A stretch of DNA of 64,000 nucleotides from Acidiphilium multivorum AIU301 (GCF_000202835.1 NC_015186.1:1-64000); one strand, 5' to 3'. Shown: positions 1 through 9,555, counted from the stretch's first letter. A program made the numbers and translations. Notes: generated by a model not told the origin, from the sequence alone.

Positions 1-236
1 ATGGGTTGGTCAATCATCTGATTTAATGGGCAAATTTTTAAAGATGCACATTATATCAGCAAAAAATCGAACCTGTTGGGTCTTGCGCAGGGTGCCGGAC
101 TTGGCCTAGTTTTGGGCCTCAAGATGACGATCAAATGACGAAAGCTTGCCTGGTCGAGGGTTTTTTCAACCGTCGATTGCGGGAGCGGGGTTGTGCGGCC
201 GTATGGCGGAAATCGCTATTCGGTTGAGCTGGGACG
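1..236. other. dnaA upstream region, no gene
   Basis: The first ~70 bases are AT-rich and the rest is GC-rich up to the dnaA start. I searched both strands by eye for the DnaA box TTATNCACA and found none. This is therefore best described as the dnaA leader and promoter region, not a demonstrable origin. No credible ORF is seen. Confidence 0.5.
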
Positions 237-1709
237 ATGGCAGGACGGGGAGCGGTGCGCTTGGACACGCAAACTTGGCAGGAACAGGGGCTCGAAACCC
301 GGTCTCCGGGACGCACGCGCGGTGAAATCAGCCAGGATGAACTGGCGCACCAGTGGAGCCGTGTTCGCGGCCGACTTCAGGAAGAAATCGGCGAGGTCGA
401 GTACCGCAACTGGTTGCGGCAAGCCGTGCTGCATGGGCTCGACGGCGATGAAGTGACTGTCATGCTGCCGACCCGCTTCCTGCGTGACTGGGTGAACAAG
501 GAATATGGCAACCTGCTGACCGCGTTCTGGCAGGCCGAGAACCCGGCGGTACGGCGCGTGGATATCCGGACCCGGCCGGCCGGCACCAGCGAGCGCGCGC
601 CCGACCTCGCCGAGGTGGAGCCGAAGACCGCGATCGCGCGGCCCGCCGCCGCGGCGCGCCGCGAGGCCGAGGAACGCCCGGACATGAGCGCGCCGCTCGA
701 CCCGCGCTTCACCTTTGATACATTCGTGGTCGGCAAGCCGAACGAATTCGCCTATGCCTGCGCGCGCCGCGTCGCCGACGGGCACGCGTCGCCGGGGTTC
801 AATCCGCTGTTCCTCTACGGCGGTGTCGGTCTCGGCAAGACCCATCTGATGCACGCGATTGCCTGGGAACTGTCGCAGCGCTCGGACGAGGTCACGGTCG
901 CCTACATGTCGGCCGAGAAGTTCATGCACAAATTCGTCAGCGCCCTGCGCCGGCAATCGACCATCGAATTTAAGAACGAGTTGCGCAGCGTCGATGTGCT
1001 GATGGTGGACGACCTGCAGTTCCTGATCGGCAAGGATGGCACGCAGGAGGAATTCTTCCACACCTTCAATGCGCTGGTCGATTCCGGCAAGCAGATCATC
1101 GTCTCGGCCGACAAGTCGCCGTCGGACCTGTCCGGCATCGAGGATCGGCTGCGCACGCGGCTCGGCTGCGGCATGGTCGCCGATGTCCATGCCACGACCT
1201 ATGAGCTGCGCCTCGCGATCCTGGAGGCCAAGGCCGCGCGGGCTGGCGTCGTCGTGCCGGGGCGGGTGATGGAGTTCCTCGCGCAGAAGATCACCGCCAA
1301 TGTCCGCGAGCTCGAAGGGGCGCTGAACCGGCTGATCGCCCATGCCAACCTGTTCGAGCGCCCGGTGACCCTCGAGACGGCGCATGAGGTGCTGCACGAC
1401 CTGCTCCGCGCCTATGACCGCAAGATCACGATCGAGGAGATCCAGAAGCAGGTCGCCGAGCATTACAATATCCGGGTCAGCGAGATGTCCTCCGCCCGGC
1501 GCGCGCGCAACATCGCCCGGCCTCGACAGATCGCCATGTATCTCGCCAAGCAGCTGACCAGCCGCAGCCTGCCCGAGATCGGCCGGAAATTCGGCAACCG
1601 CGACCATACCACCGTCATGCACGCGGTCTCCAAGGTGACCGAACTGATCGAGGCCGATCCCGATTTCGCCGAGGATGTCGAACTGCTGCGCCGGATCCTG
1701 ACCGTCTGA
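237..1709 (+). CDS. dnaA: Chromosomal replication initiator DnaA
   Basis: AAA+ ATPase that binds DnaA boxes, melts the origin and recruits the replicative helicase. The 490-residue protein has an N-terminal helicase-interaction domain (about 35-105), a variable Ala/Arg-rich linker (about 110-150), and an AAA+ domain with Walker A GGVGLGKTH (195-203) and Walker B LMVDDL (255-260). A C-terminal helix-turn-helix carries the DnaA signature ending GNRDHTTVMHAV. Length and domain order are normal. The ATG at 237 gives a full domain I, and a modest purine-rich stretch precedes it. It faces a convergent formylglutathione hydrolase gene only 27 bases after its stop. The position near coordinate 1 fits the usual practice of starting chromosomes at dnaA. 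Confidence 0.97.
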   Translation: MAGRGAVRLDTQTWQEQGLETRSPGRTRGEISQDELAHQWSRVRGRLQEEIGEVEYRNWLRQAVLHGLDGDEVTVMLPTRFLRDWVNKEYGNLLTAFWQAENPAVRRVDIRTRPAGTSERAPDLAEVEPKTAIARPAAAARREAEERPDMSAPLDPRFTFDTFVVGKPNEFAYACARRVADGHASPGFNPLFLYGGVGLGKTHLMHAIAWELSQRSDEVTVAYMSAEKFMHKFVSALRRQSTIEFKNELRSVDVLMVDDLQFLIGKDGTQEEFFHTFNALVDSGKQIIVSADKSPSDLSGIEDRLRTRLGCGMVADVHATTYELRLAILEAKAARAGVVVPGRVMEFLAQKITANVRELEGALNRLIAHANLFERPVTLETAHEVLHDLLRAYDRKITIEEIQKQVAEHYNIRVSEMSSARRARNIARPRQIAMYLAKQLTSRSLPEIGRKFGNRDHTTVMHAVSKVTELIEADPDFAEDVELLRRILTV

Positions 1710-1736
1710 GCCGGATCCGGGCAGCGTCGCCGCCTG

Positions 1737-2588
1737 TCAGAGATGGCGGGCGTGATGGCGCAGATGGTCTTCCACGAAGGTCGCGATGAAGAAGTAGGAG
1801 TGGTCGTACCCCTCCTGCATCCGCAGATCGAGCTTCACGCCCTTCGCCGCGCAGGCCTCGCGGAGCAGTTCCGGTTTCAGCTCGCGTTCGAGAAACGGAT
1901 CGGCGGTGCCCTGGTCGACGAGGATGGCCGGCCCGTCCCAGCCGCGGTCCTCGATCAGCGCCGTCGCGTCATAGGCGCGCCAGTTCGCACGGTCGACGCC
2001 GAGATAGCCGGTCAGCGCCTTTTCACCCCAGGGGCAGCGCATCGGCGAGACGATCGGCGCGAAGGCCGAGACCGAGCGGTAGGCGCCAGGGTTCTTCAGC
2101 GCGATCGTCAGCGCGCCATGCCCACCCATCGAATGGCCGAAAATGCCCACGCGCGCGGGATCGACCGGAAAGGACGCGTTGATCAGGGCAGGGAGTTCCT
2201 TCGTGATGTAGGAATACATCCGGTAGCCGTCCCGCCACGGCGTTTCCGTCGCATCGACATAGAAACCGGCGCCGGTGCCGAAATCATAGGCGTCGTCCTC
2301 GCCAGGATAACCGAGGCCTCGCGGGGAGGTATCCGGCGCGATCAGGGCAATGCCGAGTTCCGCGGCGACGCGCTGCGCCCCGGCCTTCACCGTGAAATTC
2401 TCCTCGGTGCAGGTCAGCCCGGCCAGATAATAGAGCGCAGGAACCGTTCCCGCCGCGGCCTGCGGCGGCAGGAAAACGGCGAATCGCATTGTGCAGCCGG
2501 TCTCCTTTGCCTCATGCCGATAAACGCCCTGCATGCCGCCAAAACATTTCTGGGTCGAAACCGTCTCAAGAACGGTGGCGCTGGTCAT
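1737..2588 (-). CDS. fghA: S-formylglutathione hydrolase
   Basis: Serine hydrolase that cleaves S-formylglutathione to formate and glutathione, the last step of glutathione-dependent formaldehyde detoxification in the cytoplasm. The 283-residue protein is the family's usual length. It has the alpha/beta-hydrolase nucleophile elbow GHSMGG (Ser153), the acid in DQGTADPF (Asp230) and the base in YDHSY (His263). The oxyanion and leader region [13 protein letters not shown] near residue 55 is also typical of the esterase D/FGH family. No glutathione-dependent formaldehyde dehydrogenase gene lies beside it, so the partner must be elsewhere. It is transcribed alone, convergent with dnaA and divergent from the cold-shock gene. 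Confidence 0.93.
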   Translation of the reverse strand: MTSATVLETVSTQKCFGGMQGVYRHEAKETGCTMRFAVFLPPQAAAGTVPALYYLAGLTCTEENFTVKAGAQRVAAELGIALIAPDTSPRGLGYPGEDDAYDFGTGAGFYVDATETPWRDGYRMYSYITKELPALINASFPVDPARVGIFGHSMGGHGALTIALKNPGAYRSVSAFAPIVSPMRCPWGEKALTGYLGVDRANWRAYDATALIEDRGWDGPAILVDQGTADPFLERELKPELLREACAAKGVKLDLRMQEGYDHSYFFIATFVEDHLRHHARHL

Positions 2589-2901
2589 GTATCGATCTCC
2601 CTTTGAATCATGCGCACAACTATCCCGCGCAGGTGGATGGAAGGCAATCAGTCTGCGCCGATATGCGCTTTATCGAATTTAAACGCATGATTTACGAAAT
2701 CTTTCTGAAACCCGACAGGAGGAGACTTATTCGCGTTGACAGTTCCTGCGGTTTCTGCGTCATTAAACGCGCAATCGACTTTGGCTTGCCTTGTTGCACG
2801 AGACGGGTTTCCGTACGGCCAAGACGTCCAAAACCCGGTTGTCCCTCTGGAGCCGTGCGGCGGTCGCACGGTGGGTCTGTCTTAGGAGCGACGACGCGAC
2901 A
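2589..2901. other. Divergent intergenic region fghA / cold-shock gene
   Basis: No gene is evident in these 313 bases. A TTGACA at 2736-2741 is a reasonable -35 for the cold-shock gene, followed by a weak -10-like CATTAA at 2761-2766. The spacing is longer than ideal, so the promoter is only a suggestion. If correct, the cold-shock mRNA would have a leader of roughly 130 nt. Long leaders are common for csp genes, where they can act as temperature-responsive RNA. Confidence 0.35.
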
Positions 2902-3105
2902 ATGGCGATCGGCACTGTCAAGTGGTTCAACACCACGAAGGGCTTCGGCTTCATCGTGCCGCAGGATGGCGGCAAGGACGTTTTCGTCCACATCACTGCA
3001 GTTCAGGCGGCCGGCATGCGCGGCCTCAACGAAGGGCAGAAGATTTCCTACGAGGTGACGCAGGAACGCGGCAAGGCAGCGGCGACAAACCTCAAGGCCG
3101 TCTGA
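2902..3105 (+). CDS. Cold-shock domain protein (CspA family)
   Basis: Small nucleic-acid-binding protein that melts RNA secondary structure. The 67-residue product is a single OB-fold cold-shock domain: start MAIGTVKWFN, RNP1-like KGFGFI and RNP2-like VFVHI. A longer in-frame start exists 37 codons upstream, but the family begins at this ATG and an AGGAG-like stretch (2884-2888) lies a little upstream. It is monocistronic, with a strong hairpin terminator directly after the stop. The symbol is left blank because alphaproteobacteria carry several paralogues. Confidence 0.93.
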   Translation: MAIGTVKWFNTTKGFGFIVPQDGGKDVFVHITAVQAAGMRGLNEGQKISYEVTQERGKAAATNLKAV

Positions 3106-3130
3106 CCTCACGGTCCGGCGCGACGAAAGG

Positions 3131-3157
3131 CGGGGCCCCTCCGGGGCCCCGTTTTTT
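3131..3157 (+). terminator. Rho-independent terminator of cold-shock gene
   Basis: A perfect 9-bp GC stem (CGGGGCCCC / GGGGCCCCG) with a 3-nt TCC loop is followed by six T residues. It lies 25 bases after the cold-shock stop codon. Confidence 0.9.
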
Positions 3158-3737
3158 ATTGCGCGACCGTACGTGCTGATCGACCGAAAGGAGATGTCTG
3201 CAAAATTGCAGGCACCCAATGGTCCAGACCCGCCTTGTCCTACCGAATTCGGTTGATTGCGGCTGTACGACTCGAGGTGAGAGCCGGCAGGAGCGTGATC
3301 CCGCGCCCTGCCGGACAAGGAGACTCGTCATGCCGGTGAGATGGAACGCCGCATCCGATCCAGATCGGTTCGGCTGGTGGTCGGTGGTCACCGCGCCCAT
3401 TCCTCCTGACCAGACGATCAGCGGCGAGTGGCCGGCCTGCGGGACTGTTGTGCTCGGCAGACCAAACTCGCCGCGCATCTGACATTTTCGTGACCGAAGG
3501 CCCGTCGCCGGGCCGTTGCGATTGCCGCCAGCGGGCCACCGTGCCGCAAATTTCAATACGTTGAACCCGGACCCGCTTCCGTTTGCGCGGCAAATTTCGC
3601 ATTCGGGCCCGAGATATGGCTCGACATATTACCGTGCATGCCCTATACGTAATGATCATTCGCTTATCGTTAACGACGGGAATCGGTCATTTATGGTATT
3701 GTCCCCATCCGGCTTTTATAATTCGACAGGACGACCA
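3158..3737. other. Intergenic region before MerR gene
   Basis: This 580-bp gap holds only the doubtful 50-aa ORF at 3330-3482. The stretch 3640-3720 is distinctly more AT-rich than its surroundings and probably contains the MerR gene promoter. I could not assign -35/-10 boxes with confidence. Confidence 0.4.
3330..3482 (+). CDS. Possible small protein (50 aa), unrecognised
   Basis: A 50-codon ORF with a good AAGGAGA Shine-Dalgarno (3317-3323) six bases before its ATG. The product is rich in Trp and Pro and has no motif I recognise, no signal peptide and no membrane segment. It lies in the ~580-bp gap between the cold-shock terminator and the MerR gene. The longer in-frame ATG at 3219 has no comparable ribosome site. 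Apart from the ribosome site there is no evidence that it is real, and the GC-rich context makes chance ORFs common. Confidence 0.3.
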   Translation: MPVRWNAASDPDRFGWWSVVTAPIPPDQTISGEWPACGTVVLGRPNSPRI

Positions 3738-4202
3738 ATGACCACTCGAACAAGCACTGGCCCCGCGATGGCGGCACTGCACGAACGTCACCAACGTGAG
3801 GACGAGGCTGCGGGACAGCACGGCAACGCGCTCTACTCGGTCAGCCAGCTCGCCCGCCAGCTGGGCGTGACCGCGCGAACCATCCGGTTCTATGAAGACA
3901 AGGGGCTGGTAAATCCAAGTCGCGCCGGCACTACCCGCGTCTACACCTCGCGTGACCGCGCGCGGCTCATGCTGATCCTGCGCGGCAAGCGCCTTGGATT
4001 CTCGCTGCGTGAGATCAAGGACTACCTCGACCTCTATGACGTCGATCCTACCCAGCATACCCAGTTGCGCCAGCTGCTTGCCGGCGTGCGAAAGCGTATC
4101 GCCAAGCTTCAGGAACAGCGTGCGGCGCTCGAGCAGAGCCTCGCCGAACTGGCGGATATCGAGCGCCAGTCCGAAAATGCCCTGAAGCAGGCCGCCAAAT
4201 AG
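3738..4202 (+). CDS. MerR-family transcriptional regulator of beta-oxidation operon
   Basis: Predicted DNA-binding regulator of 154 residues. A MerR winged helix-turn-helix occupies about residues 33-100, with YSVSQLARQLGVTARTIRF opening it and the REIKDYLDLYD wing/linker following. A C-terminal coiled coil rich in Leu, Arg and Gln (about 115-150) would dimerise it. No cysteine cluster is present, so it is not a metal sensor. The ATG at 3738 is chosen over in-frame upstream codons because AGGA precedes it and conserved sequence begins after it. It ends 24 bases before the thiolase gene on the same strand. MerR proteins beside acyl-CoA degradation genes usually repress them in response to acyl-CoA intermediates, which I infer here. 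Confidence 0.88.
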   Translation: MTTRTSTGPAMAALHERHQREDEAAGQHGNALYSVSQLARQLGVTARTIRFYEDKGLVNPSRAGTTRVYTSRDRARLMLILRGKRLGFSLREIKDYLDLYDVDPTQHTQLRQLLAGVRKRIAKLQEQRAALEQSLAELADIERQSENALKQAAK

Positions 4203-4226
4203 ACAGAGAACAGGAGTCCTTTGCCC

Positions 4227-5363
4227 ATGCCAAGCGCCGTCATCGCCGCCTATGCCCGCTCGCCATTCGCCCTTGCGCGGAAAGGGGGGCTTTCGCGGGT
4301 CCGGCCCGACGAGATGGCCGCCGCCGTCGTTCGCGAACTGGTGAACCGCAGCGGCATCGCGGCGGGCGACGTCGAGGATCTCATCGTCGGCTGTGCCTTT
4401 CCGGAGGCCGAGCAGGGGCTGAATGTCGCCCGTCTGATCGGGCTGATGGCCGACCTGCCGATCAGCGTTGCCGGGGCGACGGTGAACCGGTTCTGCGGCT
4501 CGTCGATGTATTCGATCCACATGGCGGCGGGCGCCATCGCGATGGGCGCGGGAGAGGCTTTCATCGCCGCGGGCGTCGAGAGCATGACCAGGGTGCCGAT
4601 GAGCGGGTTCAACCCGATGCCGTCGCCGACCCTCTTCGCCAAGATGCCGGCCGCCTACATGGGCATGGGCGAGACGGCCGAGAACGTCGCGAAACGCTGG
4701 CAGATTCCACGCGAGGCGCAGGAGGAATTCGCCCTCGCCAGCCATATCAAGGCGGCGGCGGCGCAGAAGGCGGGGAAACTGGCCGGCGAGATCGTGCCGA
4801 TCTCGCTTTCGGGCGCCATGGTGTCGGAGGACGGCTGCATCCGCCACGATGCCTCGCGTGAAGCCCTGGCCGGGCTGAAGCCAGCCTTCGATGCCGAGGG
4901 TACGGTCACCGCCGGAACCTCCTCGCCGCTGACCGATGGCGCCTCCGCCGTGCTGGTCTGCTCGGAGGATTATGCCGCGAAGCACGGCCTCGCGCCGCTC
5001 GCGCGCATTCGCTCGGTTGCCGTGGCCGGCTGCGCGCCGGACATCATGGGCATGGGCCCGGTTGCCGCCTCGCGCAAGGCGCTCGCTCGCGCCGGCATCG
5101 AGGCCTCGACGCTCGACGTGGTCGAACTCAACGAGGCCTTTGCCTCCCAGGCGCTCGCCTGCATCGGCGAACTTGGTCTCGATCCGGCGCGCGTCAATCT
5201 CGATGGCGGGGCCATCGCGCTTGGCCATCCGCTCGGGGCGACGGGTGCCCGCATCACCGGCAAGGCGGCGCAGCTGCTCCGGCGCGAAGGCGGCAAATTC
5301 GCCCTCGCGACCCAGTGCATCGGCGGCGGGCAGGGTATCGCGACGGTTCTGGAGGCGCTCTGA
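4227..5363 (+). CDS. fadA: Acetyl-CoA acyltransferase (thiolase)
   Basis: Catalyses thiolytic cleavage of 3-ketoacyl-CoA, the last step of fatty-acid beta-oxidation. The 378-residue thiolase has the acyl-accepting cysteine in NRFCGSS (Cys90), the C-terminal GGAIALGHPLGATGAR histidine motif and the final ATQCIGGGQG cysteine motif. NEAFASQ lies between them. The ATG at 4227 is preferred over a TTG at 4221 because AGGAG at 4212-4216 would be too close to the TTG. It is the first gene of a tight operon with fadN-like and acyl-CoA dehydrogenase genes, sharing one base (5363) with the next start. The operon indicates a degradative rather than biosynthetic thiolase. Confidence 0.92.
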   Translation: MPSAVIAAYARSPFALARKGGLSRVRPDEMAAAVVRELVNRSGIAAGDVEDLIVGCAFPEAEQGLNVARLIGLMADLPISVAGATVNRFCGSSMYSIHMAAGAIAMGAGEAFIAAGVESMTRVPMSGFNPMPSPTLFAKMPAAYMGMGETAENVAKRWQIPREAQEEFALASHIKAAAAQKAGKLAGEIVPISLSGAMVSEDGCIRHDASREALAGLKPAFDAEGTVTAGTSSPLTDGASAVLVCSEDYAAKHGLAPLARIRSVAVAGCAPDIMGMGPVAASRKALARAGIEASTLDVVELNEAFASQALACIGELGLDPARVNLDGGAIALGHPLGATGARITGKAAQLLRREGGKFALATQCIGGGQGIATVLEAL

Positions 5364-7723
5364 TGGGTGCCATCCAATCCGTCGCCGTCATCGGCGCCGG
5401 CGTGATGGGGGCCGCGATCGCCGCCCAGATCGCCAATGCCGGCATCAAGGTCCGCCTGCTCGATATCGTGCCGAAGGAGGGGGATGACCGCAACGCCATC
5501 GCCCGGCGAGCGATCGAGCGGCTGAAGAAGACCCAGCCGGCGCCGCTAATGTCCTCCCGCGCCGCGCGGCTGATCGCGCCCGGCAATACCGAGGACGATT
5601 TCGCTGCCCTCGCCGACTGCGACTGGATCGTCGAGGCGGTGATCGAGCGGCTCGACATCAAGCAGGCGCTCTATCGGCGCCTCGCGGAGGTGCGCAAGCC
5701 CGGTTCGGTGGTGTCGTCCAACACCTCCACCATTCCGCTTGCCGAACTGATGACGGACATGCCGGAGAGCCTCCGCCCGGATTTCGTCATCACCCATTTC
5801 TTCAATCCGCCGCGCTACATGCGGCTGCTGGAACTGGTCACCGGCCCGGCGACCAGCGCCGATGCCATCGCCCGCATCACCGAATTCTGCGATGTCACGC
5901 TTGGCAAATCGGTGATTCCCTGCCGCGACACGCCGGGCTTCATCGCCAACCGCATCGGCACCTACTGGATCCAGACGGCGCTCGTGCTGGCGCTCGAGAT
6001 GGGGATCGAGATCGAGGAAGCGGATGCGATCATGGGCAAGCCGATGGGCTTTCCCTCGACCGGCGTGTTCGGCCTGATGGACCTGGTGGGCATCGATCTC
6101 GGCCCGCACGTCAATGCCTCGCTCGCCCGGCTGCTGCCGAAAACCGACGCGTTCCACATGATGAATCGCGAGGCGCCGTTCCTCGCGACCATGATCGCCG
6201 AGGGCTATACCGGCAAGAAGGGGAAGGGCGGCTTCTACCGCTCGGCCGGGCGCGGCAGGGATCGCGTGAAGGAGACCCTCTCGCTCGCCGCGGCGGCGCA
6301 GGGCCGGCTGGAATGGCGGCCCTCCATCCGCCCGGACATTGCCGAGGTGAAGGACGCCAAGAAGGATCTCAAGCGCCTGGTCGGCGCGAAGTCGAAATAC
6401 GGGCGCTATGCCTGGGGCGTGCTTGGCCGCGTGCTTGCCTATGCAGCCTCGCTCATTCCGGAGATCGGTGACGATATCGCCGCCGTCGATGCCGCGATGC
6501 GGTTGGGCTACACGTGGAAATACGGTCCGTTCGAGCTGATCGACCGGCTCGGCGCCGACTGGGTTTCGTCGCACCTCGCCGACCTCGACGAGCCGATCCC
6601 GCCGCTGCTCGCCAAACTCGGCAAGGGCGCATTCTACCGCGAGGACGGCGCCACGCTGCTCCGCTTCATGCCCGATGGCGGCTACCGGGCCGTCGAGCGC
6701 GCCCCCGGCGTGCTGCTGCTCGAGGATGCGAAGCGCGGCCGCAAGCCGGTGCTCTCGAACAAGTCCGCCTCGGTCTGGGACATCGGCGACGGCGTGCTCT
6801 GCGTCGAGTTCCATTCGATCATGAACTCGATCGATGGCGACATTCTCGCTCTTCTCGGCAAGGCCATCGCGCTCGTGCAGAAATCCTACAAGGCGATGGT
6901 GATCTACAGCGAGAACCTGCGCGCCGGGCCGGGCAAGGAGAATTTCTCGGTCGGCGCCAATCTCGGCCTCGCCATGTTCGCCGCTAATCTGCGCATGTGG
7001 GGCAAGATCGAGGGCACGGTGAAGGAGGGGCAGAAGGCGTTGCAGGCGCTACGCGAGGCGCCGTTCCCGGTGGTGGGCGCGCCGGCCGGCCGGGCGCTGG
7101 GCGGCGGCTGCGAGATCCTGCTGCATTGCGACGCCGTTCAGGCCCATGCCGAGACCTATATGGGGCTTGTCGAGGTCGGCGTTGGCCTTGTGCCGGGCTG
7201 GGGTGGCTGTGCCACGATGCTGGCGCGCTGGCAGGGCGCGAAGGATGCGCCACGCGGCCCGATGCCCGCCGTCTCGAAGGTCTTCGAGATGATTTCCACG
7301 GCAAAGGTCGCGACCTCGGCCGCCGAGGCGAAGGAGCTGAAATTCCTCCGCCCCGGCGATGGCATCACCATGAACCGCGAGCGCGTGCTGGCCGACGCCA
7401 AGGCCCGGGCGCTCGCCATGGTGGCGGGATATGCGCCCGCCGAGCCGGAAACGCTTCAACTGCCGGGCGCTTCCGGCCGCGTCGCCCTCGGCATGGCGGT
7501 GGACGAATTCCGCAAGAAGGGAGTCGCCACCCCGCATGACGTGACGGTATCGTCCCACCTTGCCCGCGTGCTCACCGGCGGCGATACCGACATGACCGAT
7601 CCGGTGCCGGTCGCCGCGGTGAAGGACCTCGAACGCGAGGCCTTCATGGCCCTGTTCCGTACCAAGGAAAGCCAGGCGCGGATCAAGCATATCCTGGATA
7701 CCGGCAAACCCCTGCGCAACTGA
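5363..7723 (+). CDS. fadN: 3-hydroxyacyl-CoA dehydrogenase / enoyl-CoA hydratase, FadN type
   Basis: Bifunctional beta-oxidation enzyme that hydrates enoyl-CoA and oxidises 3-hydroxyacyl-CoA with NAD. The 786-residue protein starts with a Rossmann domain (VAVIGAGVMGAAIA, residues 5-18). The HAD C-terminal helical domains follow to about residue 480. A crotonase-like domain is last (VLCVEFHSIMNSID, then GGGCEILLHCDA, then LVPGWGG). This order, dehydrogenase first and hydratase last, is that of Bacillus FadN and is the reverse of enteric FadB. The ATG overlaps the thiolase stop by one base, implying coupled translation. It is followed 22 bases later by an acyl-CoA dehydrogenase, giving an A-N-E operon. 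Confidence 0.92.
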   Translation: MGAIQSVAVIGAGVMGAAIAAQIANAGIKVRLLDIVPKEGDDRNAIARRAIERLKKTQPAPLMSSRAARLIAPGNTEDDFAALADCDWIVEAVIERLDIKQALYRRLAEVRKPGSVVSSNTSTIPLAELMTDMPESLRPDFVITHFFNPPRYMRLLELVTGPATSADAIARITEFCDVTLGKSVIPCRDTPGFIANRIGTYWIQTALVLALEMGIEIEEADAIMGKPMGFPSTGVFGLMDLVGIDLGPHVNASLARLLPKTDAFHMMNREAPFLATMIAEGYTGKKGKGGFYRSAGRGRDRVKETLSLAAAAQGRLEWRPSIRPDIAEVKDAKKDLKRLVGAKSKYGRYAWGVLGRVLAYAASLIPEIGDDIAAVDAAMRLGYTWKYGPFELIDRLGADWVSSHLADLDEPIPPLLAKLGKGAFYREDGATLLRFMPDGGYRAVERAPGVLLLEDAKRGRKPVLSNKSASVWDIGDGVLCVEFHSIMNSIDGDILALLGKAIALVQKSYKAMVIYSENLRAGPGKENFSVGANLGLAMFAANLRMWGKIEGTVKEGQKALQALREAPFPVVGAPAGRALGGGCEILLHCDAVQAHAETYMGLVEVGVGLVPGWGGCATMLARWQGAKDAPRGPMPAVSKVFEMISTAKVATSAAEAKELKFLRPGDGITMNRERVLADAKARALAMVAGYAPAEPETLQLPGASGRVALGMAVDEFRKKGVATPHDVTVSSHLARVLTGGDTDMTDPVPVAAVKDLEREAFMALFRTKESQARIKHILDTGKPLRN

Positions 7724-7745
7724 ACCGAGACAAGGGAGATACGAC

Positions 7746-9536
7746 ATGCCCGTCTACAAGGCGCCGCTCAAGGACATGCGCTTCGTCCTGCACGAGCTCT
7801 ATGACAGCACCGCCATCGCCGAGCTTCCCGGCAATGCCGACTTCACCCCCGAACTGATCGACAGCGTGCTGGAGGAAGCCGCGAAGATCAGCGAGGAGGT
7901 GCTGTTCCCGCTCAATCAGGTGGGCGACCGCGAGGGCTGCACCTATGAAAACGGCGTCGTCCGCACGCCGACCGGCTATCGCGAGGCCTACCGCACTTTC
8001 TGCGAGGGCGGCTGGACCTCGATTTCCGCTGACCCGGATTATGGCGGGCAGGGCATGCCGCTGACCGCGGCGATGATGGTCGAGGAGATGTTCTGCTCCG
8101 CCAATGTCGCGTTCGGCCTCTACCCCGGGCTGAGCCACGGCGCCTATGTCGCGCTGAAGCACTCGGGGTCGGAAGAGCAGAAGAAGGCCTGGCTTCCCAA
8201 CATCGTCTCCGGCAAGTGGACCGGCACGATGTGCCTGACCGAGCCGCATTGCGGCACCGATCTCGGCATGCTCCGCACCAAGGCGGTGCCGAACGATGAC
8301 GGCACCTACAGCATCACCGGCAACAAGATCTTCATCAGTGCCGGCGAGCACGATCTTGCGGAAAACATCGTCCATCTCGTCCTCGCCCGCCTGCCGGACG
8401 CGCCGGCCGGAGTGAAGGGCATCTCGATGTTCCTGGTGCCCAAGTTCCTGCCGCGCGAGGATGGCACGCTGGGCCCGCGCAACGGCATGCAGTGCACCGC
8501 GATCGAGCACAAGATGGGGCTGAACGGCTCCGCCACCTGTGCGATGAGCTTCGACGGCGCGACCGGCTGGCTCGTCGGCGAGCCGAACAAGGGCCTCGCC
8601 GCGATGTTCAAGATGATGAACACCGAGCGTCTCTCCGTCGGCATCCAGGGGCTCGGCATCGCCGAGGTCGCTTATCAGAACGCCGTGGCCTATGCGCGCG
8701 AGCGCATCCAGGGCCGCTCGCTCACCGGCACCAAGGCGCCGGAGAAGCAGGCGGACCCGATCCTCGTCCACCCCGATGTGCGGCGGATGCTGCTGACCAG
8801 CCGCGCCTATATCGAGGGCTGCCGGGCGCTGGCCGGCTGGGTCGCGCGCGAGCTGGAAATCCTCGAGAAGTCGGATGACGGTGATGCGAAGCAGGCGGCC
8901 GACGATTTCGCCTCGCTGATGACGCCGGTGGTCAAGGCGATGTTCACCGATCTCGGTTTCGAGATCGCCTCGCTCGCGGTGCAGACCTATGGCGGCCATG
9001 GCTATATCCGCGATCACGGCATCGAGCAGTATGTGCGCGATGCGCGGATCGCGATGCTCTACGAGGGGACCAACGGCATCCAGGCGCTCGACCTCGTCGG
9101 CCGCAAGCTGCCGCAGGATGGCGGGAGACTGCTGACCCGCTTCCTCGATCCGGTCCTCGAATTCATCGACGCGCATCAGGATAACGACGCCCTCGCCGAG
9201 TTCCTGCCCGCGCTGTCGCAGGCGCTGGAGCATGTGCAGGAAGCGACTGGCCTCATCATGGAAGGTGCGATGACCAATCGCGACGAGGTGGGGGCGGCGT
9301 CGGTCGACTATCTCCGCCTGTTCGGCCTCGCGTCACTCGCCTTCGTCTGGGCCCGCATGGTCGCGGTGGCTGCCCCCAAGGCCGGGGAGGACGGCGAGGC
9401 CGCGCAGTTCTACCGCGCCAAGGTGCAGACCGCGAAATTCTTCATGGAACGCCTCCTGCCGCAGACCGGCGCGCTGCTCGCCGCGATCCGGTCGGGCGCT
9501 GCGACCATGATGGAATTCGAGGACGCCGCGTTCTGA
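7746..9536 (+). CDS. fadE: Acyl-CoA dehydrogenase (FadE/AcdA type)
   Basis: FAD enzyme making the first double bond in acyl-CoA. The 596-residue length, with a C-terminal extension beyond the usual ~380-residue fold, is the long type found in FadNAE operons and DmdC-like proteins. Visible motifs are the flavin-binding stretch TGTMCLTEPHCGTDLG (about 158-173), the domain 4 segment VQTYGGHGYIRDHGIEQYVRD, and the catalytic base in MLYEGTNGIQALDL. A GGGAGA ribosome site precedes the ATG. It closes the beta-oxidation operon and is convergent with a PEBP-like gene. A GC-rich hairpin without a T tract spans 9548-9571 between the two. Confidence 0.93.
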   Translation: MPVYKAPLKDMRFVLHELYDSTAIAELPGNADFTPELIDSVLEEAAKISEEVLFPLNQVGDREGCTYENGVVRTPTGYREAYRTFCEGGWTSISADPDYGGQGMPLTAAMMVEEMFCSANVAFGLYPGLSHGAYVALKHSGSEEQKKAWLPNIVSGKWTGTMCLTEPHCGTDLGMLRTKAVPNDDGTYSITGNKIFISAGEHDLAENIVHLVLARLPDAPAGVKGISMFLVPKFLPREDGTLGPRNGMQCTAIEHKMGLNGSATCAMSFDGATGWLVGEPNKGLAAMFKMMNTERLSVGIQGLGIAEVAYQNAVAYARERIQGRSLTGTKAPEKQADPILVHPDVRRMLLTSRAYIEGCRALAGWVARELEILEKSDDGDAKQAADDFASLMTPVVKAMFTDLGFEIASLAVQTYGGHGYIRDHGIEQYVRDARIAMLYEGTNGIQALDLVGRKLPQDGGRLLTRFLDPVLEFIDAHQDNDALAEFLPALSQALEHVQEATGLIMEGAMTNRDEVGAASVDYLRLFGLASLAFVWARMVAVAAPKAGEDGEAAQFYRAKVQTAKFFMERLLPQTGALLAAIRSGAATMMEFEDAAF

Positions 9537-9555
9537 TCGGCTCGCTGCCGCCCGG

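Noticed and set aside
1-236. Origin of replication next to dnaA
   Set aside because: No TTATNCACA-type DnaA boxes on either strand. Only a short AT-rich stretch is present, which is not enough.
216-1622. Long minus-strand ORF opposite dnaA
   Set aside because: It is an antisense shadow of a high-GC gene. It is Arg/Gly/His/Leu-rich and lacks any family motif.
3687-5228. 513-codon minus-strand ORF opposite the MerR and thiolase genes
   Set aside because: It spans two clearly real plus-strand genes and their gap and has shadow-type composition.
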